Source: Halomarina oriensis (GTDB lineage: Archaea > Halobacteriota > Halobacteria > Halobacteriales > Haloarculaceae). Taken from it: a stretch of 64,000 nt of DNA. The DNA lies in assembly GCF_009791395.1 (NCBI RefSeq), contig NZ_WSZK01000030.1, forward strand, positions 62,001 to 126,000, given 5' to 3'. Of this stretch, positions 44,180 through 53,488 are shown piece by piece. Position 1 is the stretch's first letter; the number at the start of each line of letters is the position of its first letter. The position numbers and the translations under genes are program-made. The notes under the pieces were generated by a model. That model was not told where the DNA came from. It searched no databases and saw only the letters and a program-made list of their open reading frames with translations.

Positions 44180-44893
44180 ATGACCGACGATACGAACCCA
44201 ATCGCTCGCGTGTACAACGGCGCAAACGACATGCTGACCGACCGACGGAGCTTCATGAACGGTGCAGCGAAGCTCGGTCTCGGCGGTGCCCTGCTCTCGT
44301 ACGTCGGGAGCGACAACGTGATGGCTCAAGAAGAGGACGGGATGGACGAGGTCACGGACATCGACATCCTGAACTACGCGCTGACGCTCGAACACCTCGA
44401 GGCGAACTACTACACCGAGGCGCTGGAGATCTACAGCGAGGACGACTTCGAGGGCTTCGGCAGTCCGGGGATGGAGACGTTCAGCGGCGGTCGCCCGCGC
44501 TACGGCACCTACCAGCAGTACGAGAAGATCCGTGACCACGAGGTGGCTCACGTCGAGACGCTCTCCTCGGTCATCGAGGACCTCGGTGGGACGCCCGTCG
44601 AGGCCGCCGAGTACGAGTTCCCGTACTCGTCGATCCAGGAGTTCGTCGAACTGTCGGCGACCATCGAGGACGTCGGTGTCTCCGCGTACGCCGGTGCCGC
44701 GCCGCTCATCGAGAACGACGACCTGTTGGCGGCCGCACTGTCGATTCACAGCGTCGAGGCACGGCACGCCACCTACATCCGCCTCCAGCGGGAGCGGTCC
44801 ATCCCGTTCCAGGCTGAGGACGGTGCGTTCGACCCGGCCCGAACGATGGACGAAGTCATCGCCATCGCCAGTCAGTTCATCGTCAGCGACTGA
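44180..44893 (+). CDS. Tat-exported ferritin-like domain protein
   Basis: This is 237 aa. A twin-arginine signal (DRRSFMNGAAKLG then a hydrophobic LGGALLSYV) at about residues 20-45 predicts export. The mature part is a four-helix ferritin-like bundle with carboxylate/His motifs: YALTLEHLEANYYTEALEIY, IRDHEVAHVETLSSVIEDLG and ALSIHSVEARHATYIRLQRE. These fit a di-metal site and the Ferritin_2 / desiccation-related protein family. Metal storage, peroxidase or stress protection outside the membrane are all possible. It overlaps the 3' end of the convergent small membrane gene by 11 bases. Confidence 0.88.
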   Translation: MTDDTNPIARVYNGANDMLTDRRSFMNGAAKLGLGGALLSYVGSDNVMAQEEDGMDEVTDIDILNYALTLEHLEANYYTEALEIYSEDDFEGFGSPGMETFSGGRPRYGTYQQYEKIRDHEVAHVETLSSVIEDLGGTPVEAAEYEFPYSSIQEFVELSATIEDVGVSAYAGAAPLIENDDLLAAALSIHSVEARHATYIRLQRERSIPFQAEDGAFDPARTMDEVIAIASQFIVSD

Positions 44894-45089
44894 CGCCGGC
44901 TTCGTATCCCACGTTCGGCGTTTCCGTTTCTAACCGTTCACAGCCACGAGCGACGACGAGCAGACCGAACGCCGCCAGCCAGAGGACCAGCGCGGACCCG
45001 ACGGGCCACTGGACGAGCACGAGTCCCACGAGACCGACCACTTCGAGGAGCACCGCGAGGGCGACCAGTGTACTGACGAGCGCGTTCAT
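44883..45089 (-). CDS. Small two-helix membrane protein
   Basis: This is 68 aa from the ATG at 45089 (MNALVSTLVALAVLLEVVGL) with two transmembrane helices and a short charged tail (CERLETETPN). Small proteins of this kind are common and uncharacterised in haloarchaea. It is convergent with the ferritin-like gene, overlapping its end. Confidence 0.6.
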   Translation of the reverse strand: MNALVSTLVALAVLLEVVGLVGLVLVQWPVGSALVLWLAAFGLLVVARGCERLETETPNVGYEAGVSR

Positions 45090-45413
45090 TACCTCGCGAA
45101 ACACCGACGACAGCAATAGTTACCGACAGGCGTACCGGTCGGTAGGGCGTGTGCTACCGGAGTTATCGGCGAAGTAACGGACCGCACAGCACTCACGGAC
45201 GCGATGGGCGCGGTGGGGGCGCGCCCTGGTCCGTTCACAGGTGGGTTCCCGGCGTGTGCCGGGTGGCTCCCGACACGTCCCGTTCTCGCGGAAGCCAACC
45301 AACTGTTCGACGGCGACCGATTTAGCTGTACCGTCCGTCGGTTTCTATGAGTTCACCGAAGCTGGAACGGTCCAGCGGTACTGGTCGTATCACTTGCCTG
45401 TGCGACCGGTCGC

Positions 45414-46598
45414 TCAGCGGTCGCGGTCGACCGACTCACCGGGCGTCGTGAACGCGCCCGCAGAGAGGACGAGACCGGGCGCGAGCGAGGAGTTGATGCC
45501 CGTCTTGACGTCGTCACCCGCGACGACACCGTACTTTCGGCGACCCGTCGAGACGCGTTCGCCCTTGACGGTCTGTCTCACGTCGCCGCCGTCGTGGCGG
45601 AGGTTCGCCACCTGCGTCCCCGCCCCGAGGTTGACGTTCGGTCCGAGGAGACTGTCGCCGACGTACGAGAGGTGCGGGACGTTCGTGTCGTGCATCAGGA
45701 CGCTGTTCTTCAGTTCGACGCCGTGGCCGACGTGGCAGCCCTCGTCGACGAGCGTCGCCCCGCGGACGTATGCGTTCGGCCCGATGTCGGCCCCCGAGCG
45801 AATCAGCGCCGGCCCCTCGACGGTGACGCCGGGTTCGACGACGGCACCCTCCTCGACGACGACGTTCCCACGTAGGTCCGCGTCGCCGCGGACTTCACCC
45901 GCGATGCGTCGCTCCATCTCGCCGAGTTTCCACTCGTTGGCCTCCAGTAGCTCCCACGGCCGCCCGACGCCCAGCCAGCGGTCGACCTCGACGGCACGCA
46001 CGTCGTGTTCCTCGACGACCCGCGCGACGACGTCGGTAATCTCGTGTTCGCCACGTTCCGACATCGGAACCTCCAGCCAGTCGCGTGCCTCGGCGGGGAA
46101 GTGGTACGCGCCGGCGTTGACGAGGTCGCTCGCCGGGCTCTCGGGTTTCTCGACGATATCGACGACGTTCCCGGTGCCGTCGAGCGTCAGGACGCCGTAG
46201 TTCGACGGTTCGTCGGCACGGTACGCGGCGATGGCGGCGTCGCCGACGAACAGGTCCTCGATGGCGGCCCGGTCGTAGAGGTCGTCGCCGTTGAGGACGA
46301 CGAAGTCGCCGTCGAGATGCTCGCGCGCCTGCAAGACGGCGTGTGCCGTCCCTAGCTGTTCGTCCTGTGTCGCGTACGAGACGGGGACGCCGGCGTACTC
46401 CTCACCGAAGAACGTTCGGACCGCGTCGCCCTCGTAGCCGACGACGAACACGAGTTCGTCCGCCCCGGCCTCCGCGGCCATGTCGGCGGTGTGAGCGACG
46501 AGCGGTCGGTCGGCGACCGGCAACATCGGTTTCGGCGTCGAGTGCGTCAACGGTCGCATCCGGGTGCCCTCGCCGGCGGCGAGGATGACGGCTTGCAT
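45414..46598 (-). CDS. glmU: Bifunctional sugar-1-phosphate nucleotidylyltransferase/acetyltransferase (GlmU-like)
   Basis: This is 394 aa from the ATG at 46598. The N-terminal nucleotidyltransferase domain has MQAVILAAGEGTRMRPLT, KPMLPVADRPLVAH, an LNGDDLYD metal-binding Asp and VEKPESPASDLVNAGAY. The C-terminal left-handed beta helix (about residues 240-390) carries hexapeptide repeats (GAVVEPGVTVEGPALIRSGA) and the GlmU-like stretch KNSVLMHDTN. It probably makes UDP-GlcNAc or a related nucleotide sugar for cell-surface glycans. The longer upstream frame lacks any conserved sequence. It is monocistronic. Confidence 0.88.
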   Translation of the reverse strand: MQAVILAAGEGTRMRPLTHSTPKPMLPVADRPLVAHTADMAAEAGADELVFVVGYEGDAVRTFFGEEYAGVPVSYATQDEQLGTAHAVLQAREHLDGDFVVLNGDDLYDRAAIEDLFVGDAAIAAYRADEPSNYGVLTLDGTGNVVDIVEKPESPASDLVNAGAYHFPAEARDWLEVPMSERGEHEITDVVARVVEEHDVRAVEVDRWLGVGRPWELLEANEWKLGEMERRIAGEVRGDADLRGNVVVEEGAVVEPGVTVEGPALIRSGADIGPNAYVRGATLVDEGCHVGHGVELKNSVLMHDTNVPHLSYVGDSLLGPNVNLGAGTQVANLRHDGGDVRQTVKGERVSTGRRKYGVVAGDDVKTGINSSLAPGLVLSAGAFTTPGESVDRDR

Positions 46599-46990
46599 AC
46601 TCGCTCCGTCCACGGCGACTCGGATATGCCTACCGCCTACCGCTTGGGATTGGCTCTCATACCGACTGTTATCGGCCGTTCGACGGACCACGGACCCCAC
46701 CGGCGACCCGTCGACACCGCTTCGTCGCCGGAGCTATCGACGTGTGGTCGCGTCCTGTGAGAACGTGGGAGGAAGGGGCGGGAGTCGAACCACGCGAAGC
46801 CCTATTGTGGAGTCGGCCGACACTTCCGAGAGCGTCAACCGCTGATTACCACGACCGACCTTCCTCGTTCCTTCGATACTCAGGTGTCCGTCATATATCC
46901 GTTGGTGGACGACCGCTCGAACACGCCGGACTCGGCGGCGAACTCCTTCGCTGTCGAACTCCGAGGAGAACGGGACGGGCCGACGGTCGC
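46599..46990. other. Gene-free stretch between glmU-like gene and sdhA
   Basis: No coding frame is convincing. On the minus strand, 46770-46795 reads like the T-loop and 3' end of a tRNA (ggttcgactcccgcc), but the rest of a cloverleaf is missing. It should hold the sdh operon terminator. Confidence 0.5.
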
Positions 46991-48832
46991 TCAGTAACTG
47001 CGGATCTTCGGTTCGTACGTCTTGTTCTCGCCTTCGAGGATGACGTCGGTGAAGTACAGTTCCGGACGGCCGTCGTTCCAGGCGACCATCGTGTGTTTGA
47101 GCCAGTCCTCGTCGCGGCGCTCTTGGAACTCCGCACGCCAGTGGGCACCACGGAACTCCTCGCGGGCGAGTGCGCCGAGCGTCAGCGCCTCCGCGAGGTC
47201 GATGAGGTTGCGGGTCTCGATGGTGTGGATGAGGTCCGTGTTGAACGTCCGGGACGGGTCGCTGACGGCGACGTCCTGGTAGCGCTCGCGGCACTCGCGG
47301 ATGTCACGGAGCGCCTGCTTCAGACCCGCCTCCTCGCGGAAGACGTTGACGTTCTGGGTCATCGTCTGCTGGAGGTCGGCCCGAATCTCGGCGTGGTTCG
47401 TCCCGTCGCGCTCCATCAGGTTCTCGACGCGCACACGCTCTTGCTCGACGGCGCGATTCACGACTTCGCCCGCCGGTGCGTCGAGCAATGCCCCGCCGTC
47501 CGCGACGACGTCCTCGTTGGACGCGCCGACCGCACCGGGCGTGACCGGCGTGTCGACGACACCGTCTTCGGTCTTCGCCGAGGGACCGGTCTTGATCTGG
47601 GACTCGCCCTTCTCGCGGTGGGCGGCGTGTCGCCCGGCACGTGCGCCGAAGACGATGAGTTCCGGCAGCGCGTTCCCGCCGAGGCGGTTCGCGCCGTGGA
47701 CGCTCACACAGGCACACTCGCCGGCGGCGTACAGCCCCGAGATGCACGTCTCGCCGTTCTCGTCGGTCTCGATGCCGCCCATCGCGTAGTGCTGACCGGG
47801 TTTGACCGGCATCGGCTCTTCGAGCGGGTTGACGCCCTCGAAGTCCTCCGAGAGGTGGATGATGTTCTCCAGCCGGTCGGTGATGCGCTCCTCGCCGAGG
47901 TGGCGCATGTCGAGGAGGACGTAGTCGTCCTCGAACCCGCGACCCGCGTTTATCTCGTCCAGTTCGGCACGGGCGACGACGTCACGGCTGGCGAGTTCGC
48001 CGACGTTGTTCGCGTAGCCGTGCTCGAACATGAAGCGCTCGCCGTCCTTGTTGTAGAGGATGCCACCCTCGCCACGGACCCCCTCCGTGATGAGCACGCC
48101 CGTCGAGGGGAGCGTCGTCGGGTGGAACTGGATGAACTCCATGTCCTCCAGCGGGACGCCGGCACGGTAGGCCATCGCCGGCCCGTCGCCGGTGTTGGCG
48201 ACGGCGTTGGTGGTGTGGTCGAACACCTGTCCCGGACCGCCCGTCGTGAGGATGACGCCGTTGTTGGCCACGAACCCGTTGAGGTCGCCCGTCTTGATGT
48301 CGTAGGCGACGACGCCACGGCAGCGCCGGTCCTCGGGGTCCTCGTGGTCGGTGACGGCGAGGCGCATCACGTAGTGTTCGTCGTACACCCGGATGCCTCG
48401 TTTGACGACCTGTTCGTACATCGTGTGGAGCAGGTGGTGGCCCGTCTCCGCGCCCGCGTACGTGGTCCGTGGGAACGAGAGCCCGCCGAACGGTCGCTGA
48501 GAGACGCGCCCGTCGTCGTCACGGGAGAACGCCATCCCCCAGTGTTCGAGCTGCATCGTCTCCTGTGGGGAGTCCTGACAGAGCGTCTCGATAGCCGGGG
48601 CGTCGCCGAGGTAGTCCGACCCCTTCATCGTGTCGTACGCGTGGTCCTCCCACGAGTCGCCGTCGCGGAGGGCCGCGTTGATGCCACCCTCGGCCGCGCC
48701 CGTGTGACTGCGAACCGGGTGGAGTTTCGAGACGAGCGCCACGTCCGCGCCCGCCTCCTGTGCTGCAATCGCCGCTCGGAGGCCGGCGCCGCCCGCGCCG
48801 ACCACGATGACGTCGTGTTCGTGAATCGCCAT
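46991..48832 (-). CDS. sdhA: Succinate dehydrogenase flavoprotein subunit
   Basis: This is a 613-aa FAD subunit oxidising succinate to fumarate. It has a Rossmann fingerprint (VVGAGGAGLRAAIAAQEAG), the FAD-linking SHTGAAEGG motif (His attachment site), the substrate-site FHPTTLPSTGVLITEGVRG, a DHTTNAVANTGDG stretch and the HGANRLGGNAL motif. It is the last gene of sdhCDBA, 79 bases after sdhB. The C-terminus (TYEPKIRSY) matches haloarchaeal SdhA. Confidence 0.97.
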   Translation of the reverse strand: MAIHEHDVIVVGAGGAGLRAAIAAQEAGADVALVSKLHPVRSHTGAAEGGINAALRDGDSWEDHAYDTMKGSDYLGDAPAIETLCQDSPQETMQLEHWGMAFSRDDDGRVSQRPFGGLSFPRTTYAGAETGHHLLHTMYEQVVKRGIRVYDEHYVMRLAVTDHEDPEDRRCRGVVAYDIKTGDLNGFVANNGVILTTGGPGQVFDHTTNAVANTGDGPAMAYRAGVPLEDMEFIQFHPTTLPSTGVLITEGVRGEGGILYNKDGERFMFEHGYANNVGELASRDVVARAELDEINAGRGFEDDYVLLDMRHLGEERITDRLENIIHLSEDFEGVNPLEEPMPVKPGQHYAMGGIETDENGETCISGLYAAGECACVSVHGANRLGGNALPELIVFGARAGRHAAHREKGESQIKTGPSAKTEDGVVDTPVTPGAVGASNEDVVADGGALLDAPAGEVVNRAVEQERVRVENLMERDGTNHAEIRADLQQTMTQNVNVFREEAGLKQALRDIRECRERYQDVAVSDPSRTFNTDLIHTIETRNLIDLAEALTLGALAREEFRGAHWRAEFQERRDEDWLKHTMVAWNDGRPELYFTDVILEGENKTYEPKIRSY

Positions 48833-48911
48833 GTTGTGTAGTGTGTTGAGATTGGTGTCGCCCCGGTGGCGACGGGTCGTTCGCTCGCCGTTCGCTACTA
48901 GTTCGCTAGGG

Positions 48912-49799
48912 TTACCAGAACTTGAGGTTGTTCTTCACGGCCTCGCGTTTCAGCTCCTGGATGTGGTCCGTGAGGGGGATGTCCTTCGGGCAGACCTCCG
49001 TACACGAGAACTGCGTCTGACACCGCCAGACGCCGTTCTCCTGTTCCAGAATCTCCAGGCGCTCCTGTTTCATCGCCTCGCCCTCGCGTTCGTCCATGGC
49101 GAAGCGGTAGGCCTTGTTGATGGCCGCCGGGCCGAGATACTCGTTCTGGCCCGCGGCGATGTTACACGAGGACATGCACGCGCCACACCAGATGCAGCGC
49201 GTGGACATCTTGATCTTCTCGCGGTTCTCGCGGGTCTGACGCTGCTCTTCGAGGCCGTCGGGGACGTCGTCGTCGTTGAAGTACGGCTCGACGGCGTCCA
49301 TCTGGTCGTAGAAGTGCTGCATGTCCACGACGAGGTCCTTGACGACCTCCTGGTGGGGCAGCGGTTCGATACGGACCGGGTTCTGGAGGTCCGAGAGCTG
49401 GGTCTTGCAGCCGAGGCGCTGGCGACCGTTGACGAACAGCGCGTCCGACCCACAGATGGCCTGCCGACAGGAGTGTCGGAAGGTGAGCGAGGAGTCGTAG
49501 TGGTCGCGCGCCCACATCAGGGCGTCGAGCACCGTCATCCCCTTGCGGTACGGGACGACGAACTCGTCGAACCGGGGGTCTTTCTTCCCCTCGACCTCGG
49601 GGTCGTAGCGGAACACCTTCAGCGTCCGCGTGTCCTCGTCGTCGAGCGAGGACTCGGCCTCCTCGCGCTGGCGCTCTTCGGAGTCGGCACGCTCGCGCTT
49701 CTCCTGCATCCGCCGTTGCTGGTTGGCGGGCACGGACTCGCCCTGTTCTTCGGCCTGTTCGTCCTCCGTCTGCTCTCCTTCTTGAATCTGTGTGCTCAT
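48912..49799 (-). CDS. sdhB: Succinate dehydrogenase iron-sulfur subunit
   Basis: This is 295 aa from the ATG at 49799. The acidic N-terminal extension (~65 residues, Glu/Gln rich) is haloarchaeal. The [2Fe-2S] site is CRQAICGSD...GC, with Asp in place of the third Cys as in E. coli SdhB. CIWCGACMSSC and CTEVCPKDIP supply the [4Fe-4S] and [3Fe-4S] clusters. It links SdhA to the membrane anchor. The upstream open frame is the shadow of sdhC/sdhD. Confidence 0.96.
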   Translation of the reverse strand: MSTQIQEGEQTEDEQAEEQGESVPANQQRRMQEKRERADSEERQREEAESSLDDEDTRTLKVFRYDPEVEGKKDPRFDEFVVPYRKGMTVLDALMWARDHYDSSLTFRHSCRQAICGSDALFVNGRQRLGCKTQLSDLQNPVRIEPLPHQEVVKDLVVDMQHFYDQMDAVEPYFNDDDVPDGLEEQRQTRENREKIKMSTRCIWCGACMSSCNIAAGQNEYLGPAAINKAYRFAMDEREGEAMKQERLEILEQENGVWRCQTQFSCTEVCPKDIPLTDHIQELKREAVKNNLKFW

Positions 49800-49801
49800 G
49801 G

Positions 49802-50173
49802 TTAGAAGAGGCCGCCGTTGGTCATCGCAAACGCCACGCGGACGCCCTGGACGACGAGTGCGACGCTCGCCGCGACGAGGGCCCACTTGACGACGCTCCG
49901 TTGTGTCCCTTCGAGGCCCTGGTTGATGAGGGCGTTGTAGACGCCGTTGACGCCGTGGAACGTCGCCGTGACGAGGAACGCTATCATCGTCAGGAAGTAG
50001 CCCAACTGCTGCATCCGCATCGTCGTCCCGTTGAACGTCACGTCCGCGGCGTGGTTGACGAAGTGGAGCAGCATGAAGTGGAACGCCAACACGCCGATGA
50101 GGAACACCGCCGTCAGGCGCTGGAGGAGCCAGCGCGTCCCCTTGCGGTCGAACGAGGAGTAGTGTTCCGCCAT
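49802..50173 (-). CDS. sdhD: Succinate dehydrogenase membrane anchor subunit SdhD
   Basis: This is a 123-aa membrane protein with three helices. WLLQRLTAVFLIGVLAFHFM and LHFVNHAADV include His residues suitable for heme b binding. The start at 50173 overlaps the end of sdhC by one base, and it ends 2 bases before sdhB. It anchors the catalytic dimer and helps form the quinone site. Confidence 0.92.
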   Translation of the reverse strand: MAEHYSSFDRKGTRWLLQRLTAVFLIGVLAFHFMLLHFVNHAADVTFNGTTMRMQQLGYFLTMIAFLVTATFHGVNGVYNALINQGLEGTQRSVVKWALVAASVALVVQGVRVAFAMTNGGLF

Positions 50174-50577
50174 CAGATGGCCCCCGCGAGGAACGTCGGC
50201 ACCGACGCGATGACGATGGCACCGGTCAGCACGAGCGACGCGTAGAAGCTCTTGTCCTGTGCGGTCAGTCCGACCCCGAGGTCCACGAACAGGAGCCGAA
50301 TCCCGTTGAGGATGTGGAAGACGGCGACGGCGAGCAGGCCGACTTCGAGGAACCGGACGACGAGGAGCTCTTCGAGCCCCTGCAACGTCCCGGTGTAGAT
50401 GCTCGGGTCGCCCCCGGCGGCGGGGATGGCGGTGCTGAGCACCGCGATGTGTGTGAACAGGTAGCCGATGAGGACCCACCCGGTGAACTTGTGGAACACC
50501 CACGCCCACATGCCGGCGGAGAAATCGCGCCACCGACCGAAGTCCTCGACGAGCCCCCTGTCGTACGACTGGCTCAT
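50173..50577 (-). CDS. sdhC: Succinate dehydrogenase cytochrome b subunit SdhC
   Basis: This is a 134-aa first gene of the operon. [20 protein letters not shown] (the HRxTG-type SdhC motif as HKFTG) and [11 protein letters not shown] are followed by a third segment with [13 protein letters not shown], the His-x-x-x-G-x-R heme region of SdhC. Three transmembrane helices. It partners SdhD in binding heme b and menaquinone. Confidence 0.93.
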   Translation of the reverse strand: MSQSYDRGLVEDFGRWRDFSAGMWAWVFHKFTGWVLIGYLFTHIAVLSTAIPAAGGDPSIYTGTLQGLEELLVVRFLEVGLLAVAVFHILNGIRLLFVDLGVGLTAQDKSFYASLVLTGAIVIASVPTFLAGAI

Positions 50578-50601
50578 ATAACTGAAGCCTCGCGGGCGGC
50601 G

Positions 50602-50610
50602 AGTATAGTA
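50602..50610 (-). promoter_or_regulatory. Candidate TATA box of the sdhCDBA operon
   Basis: On the minus strand tactatac lies about 25-33 bases before the sdhC ATG, consistent with a leaderless transcript. Confidence 0.4.
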
Positions 50611-50707
50611 GTTACTAACTCACGGTGGTCGCTCACAGGAGTTCCGGCCGCTCGTGTCGTCAGAAGCGCAGTTTCGGTGTCGTCGCTCGCCCCACAGAAC
50701 CGGCCGT

Positions 50708-51733
50708 TCAGGTCCGCTCGTGGGCGACCCGGCCCTGTTCGTGTTCGAGCGCCAACAGGGTCCGCTCGCCGAGTTTCACGAGGTGGACCAGCGGGTTGCC
50801 CGGATAGACCAGCGGGTTCTCCAGCACGCCGACGAGCAGACCGGTGAACGGCGCGTCGACGGTGACGCTCTCGGCTCTGAACGGGTCGGCGATGGTGCAG
50901 ATGGCGTCGCCCTCGTAGACCAGCGCCCCGCGCTCGTAGTGCATGTCGACGAGACCACCGACGTCCGAGCGGAGCCAGGTCTTCTCGTCGGAGTCGTCGA
51001 TGACGGTCCGCCAGCCGGGCCAGTGGACCATCTCCTCCTCTCGCATACCGAACTCCGCCATCACGCTCTTGACCCCTTCGAGCGCCCGGTCGATGAGGCC
51101 GCGCTGGAAGCGGTGGGCCTCGCCCATCTCGATGGTGATGGTCGGCGTCTCGGCTTCGGTCGCCTCCCGGCGGAGCGTCCCGTCCGGTCCCTGACTGGCG
51201 AGGATGACGTTCGACGCGAACGCGTTGGCGAGACGCTCGACGTTCGCGTCCGCCATCTCCGCGCGGACGTGGAGCATGTTGGTTCGGCCCCGCGTCGAGG
51301 TGTGGAAGTCCAGTCCGAGGTCACACGGCTCGATGAAGTTGCGGAAGATGCGGTAGGCCATCCGCTTCGCCCCGGTCGAGGACTCACGCCCGGGGAACGA
51401 GCGGTTCAGGTCGCGGTCGTAGATGGGGAGGTAGCGCTCCTGTGCGATGAACGCCGGGACGTTGAGGACGGGGAGACAGACCAGCGTCCCCCGCAGGTTC
51501 GAGTGGTCCCACGAGTGGGCGACCTGTCGGACCACCTCGACGCCGTTGAGTTCGTCGCCGTGGGCCGCCGCGCTGAGGAACATCGTCGGACCGTCACGCT
51601 CGCCGTTGATGATGGTGACGGGGATACGGACCGGGTCACCGAGATACGTCTCGCTGACGCTGTAGCGGAGGTTCTGGACCTCTCCAGGAGCTACGGTCCC
51701 GCCGTTGTACGTGAACGGCTCGGACTCTGTCAT
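50708..51733 (-). CDS. Succinylglutamate desuccinylase/aspartoacylase-family deacylase
   Basis: This is a 341-aa zinc carboxypeptidase-fold protein. SAAAHGDELNGVEVVR provides the His and Glu zinc ligands, YDRDLNRSFPG the substrate-binding Asn-Arg, and LGLDFHTSTRGR the third zinc ligand His. TITIEMGEAHRFQ includes the catalytic Glu. A C-terminal beta domain (VYEGDAICTIADPFRAESVT) completes the AstE/AspA fold. It is divergent from the RimK-protease fusion, a pairing I have seen as typical for haloarchaea. It could trim N-acyl or glutamyl groups. The precise substrate is unknown. Confidence 0.88.
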   Translation of the reverse strand: MTESEPFTYNGGTVAPGEVQNLRYSVSETYLGDPVRIPVTIINGERDGPTMFLSAAAHGDELNGVEVVRQVAHSWDHSNLRGTLVCLPVLNVPAFIAQERYLPIYDRDLNRSFPGRESSTGAKRMAYRIFRNFIEPCDLGLDFHTSTRGRTNMLHVRAEMADANVERLANAFASNVILASQGPDGTLRREATEAETPTITIEMGEAHRFQRGLIDRALEGVKSVMAEFGMREEEMVHWPGWRTVIDDSDEKTWLRSDVGGLVDMHYERGALVYEGDAICTIADPFRAESVTVDAPFTGLLVGVLENPLVYPGNPLVHLVKLGERTLLALEHEQGRVAHERT

Positions 51734-51842
51734 ACGTCCTCACCACCGCGGCCGACCTTAAGCCCGCCGTCACGCGGACGAACGACGACGTGGGTCGCTC
51801 GCTATCGGCACGCCTTTTAGCGACGGCCTGGTTCACGTCGGT

Positions 51843-53198
51843 ATGACCGACAACGACGAGCAAGTTTCCGTCGGTGTTCTTTCGCTGCACAACAGCAAGG
51901 AGACGAAAGCCATCCTCAACGCCGTCGAGGACCTGGGCCACGACCCGGAGTGGTTGCGCCAGGAGAACACGGCGGTCAACATCGAGCACGGCGAGGTCGT
52001 CATCGAACCGGAGGTCGACATCATCGCCAACCGCCTCCTGCTCTCGAACACCGAGGAGCCGGCCGAGGGGCTGGGGCTGGCGACGACGTTCAACCGACTC
52101 CGCCCGATGCTCAACCAGCCGGGAGCGGTGCTCACCGCCATCCACAAGTTCGCCACCGCGGTCACGCTCGCCGACTGGAACATCAACGTCCCGGACGCGC
52201 TGCTCGCGCTGTCGAACGACCGCCTCAACGCCGGCCGCGAACGCTTCGGCACGGAGGGCGTCTACAAGACCGCCATCGGCACGCACGGCGGCGGGACCTG
52301 GAAGGTCGACCTCACCGAACCCGTCAACCCGAAGGTCGGCAACCGGCAGGCGTTCCTCCAGGACTTCATCGAGCGTGACTCCGAACTCCACCGTGACCTG
52401 CGGGTCTACACCGTCGGCGAGAAGGTCATCGGCGCGATGCACCGCTTCGCTCCGGAGGGCGACTGGCGCACGAACGTCGCTCTCGGCGGCGACGTCCAGG
52501 ACATGACCGACGAGATGCCCGAGGAGGCCAAGGAGACGGCGCTCTACGCCGCCGAGGTCATCGGACTGGACTACGCCGGCGTCGACCTCATCGAGGGCGA
52601 GGACGGCTGGTACGTCCTCGAAGTCAACCCGACTGCGGGCTTCAAGGGCCTCTACAAAGCGACCGGCCGCTCGCCCGCGCCGTACATCGCCCAGATGGCC
52701 ATCGAACGCGCCGGTGGCGAAGTCGACGAGGAGCGTGTCGACGCGCTGGCGAACTCCCTCGACGACTCGACGCCGTCGTGCAAACCCCGGATGCCCGCGA
52801 CCCACCGCGAGGACACGCCGCTCATCGGCTACATCGAGGAGGTGGTCGCCTCGGGGACCAGCGGGTCGGTCACCGCACTGGCGAAGTCGGACACGGGCGC
52901 GACCCGGACGAGCATCGACACCTCACTCGCCGCCGAAATCGGGGCCGGCCCCATCAAGAGCATGACTCGCGTCAAGTCGGGGAGCGTCAAGGGCGGGAAG
53001 GCTCGGCCCGTCGTCGACCTCGTCATCGGCATCGGTGGCCGACAGCACACCGTCACGGCGAGCGTCGAGGACCGCTCACACATGGACTACCCGCTCTTGC
53101 TCGGACGGGACATCCTCCAGCACTACCAGGTCGACGTGCGCAAACGCGCGGACAGTGACTCGCCGGCGAAAGACGACGACGAGATGCTCGAAGAGTAG
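51843..53198 (+). CDS. RimK-family ATP-grasp ligase fused to a RimK-associated protease domain
   Basis: This is 451 aa. Residues about 1-290 form a RimK-type ATP-grasp ligase (KTAIGTHGGGTWKV lid, VLEVNPTAGFKGL metal-binding loop). Residues about 310-445 are a retropepsin-like domain of the RimK-linked protease family (PF05618), with ALAKSDTGATRTSIDTSLAA around the DTGA active-site motif, and GGRQHTVTASVEDRSHMDYP then LLLGRDILQ. It would add glutamate to a protein C-terminus or to a cofactor and also process it. A cttttag element 23-29 bases before the ATG suggests a leaderless promoter. An 82-bp duplication follows the stop. Confidence 0.88.
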   Translation: MTDNDEQVSVGVLSLHNSKETKAILNAVEDLGHDPEWLRQENTAVNIEHGEVVIEPEVDIIANRLLLSNTEEPAEGLGLATTFNRLRPMLNQPGAVLTAIHKFATAVTLADWNINVPDALLALSNDRLNAGRERFGTEGVYKTAIGTHGGGTWKVDLTEPVNPKVGNRQAFLQDFIERDSELHRDLRVYTVGEKVIGAMHRFAPEGDWRTNVALGGDVQDMTDEMPEEAKETALYAAEVIGLDYAGVDLIEGEDGWYVLEVNPTAGFKGLYKATGRSPAPYIAQMAIERAGGEVDEERVDALANSLDDSTPSCKPRMPATHREDTPLIGYIEEVVASGTSGSVTALAKSDTGATRTSIDTSLAAEIGAGPIKSMTRVKSGSVKGGKARPVVDLVIGIGGRQHTVTASVEDRSHMDYPLLLGRDILQHYQVDVRKRADSDSPAKDDDEMLEE

Positions 53199-53225
53199 GG
53201 AGATTCGGAGCGAGCGCAGCGAGCG

Positions 53226-53389
53226 AGAATCTCCGAGAACCCGAGCGGCGAACACAGTGAGCCGCGAGGAGTAGGGAGAGTCGGAGGTCCCGCGAACGGA
53301 GCGAGCGAGAATCTCCGAGAACCCGAGCGGCGAACACAGTGAGCCGCGAGGAGTAGGGAGAGTCGGAGGTCCCGCGAACGGAGCGAGCG
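53226..53389. repeat. Two identical 82-bp direct repeats
   Basis: Units at 53226-53307 and 53308-53389 appear identical. Each contains gagtagggaga, which mimics the end of the rimK-like gene (gagtagggaga at the stop codon). A diverged partial copy precedes unit 1. The units include nested gcgagcgag motifs common in haloarchaeal intergenic DNA. The 53199-53488 interval contains no gene. Confidence 0.9.
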
Positions 53390-53488
53390 GGAGCACGGAC
53401 GACTCACTGCGTTCGTCGCCCGGAGCGAGTGCAGCGAGCGAGAACCCCCGGAACGCGAGCGCTGCAGTGGGACTTTTCCGCCGACGGC

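Noticed and set aside
46770-46800. Sequence on the minus strand resembling the T-loop and 3' end of a tRNA
   Set aside because: The T-stem does not pair (CGTGG against CCCGC) and no anticodon or D arm follows, so it is not a tRNA and is too weak to call an attachment-site remnant.
46742-48841. Long plus-strand open frame of 699 codons over sdhA
   Set aside because: It is the antisense shadow of sdhA, a common artefact in GC-rich genomes. The minus-strand frame has clear flavoprotein motifs.
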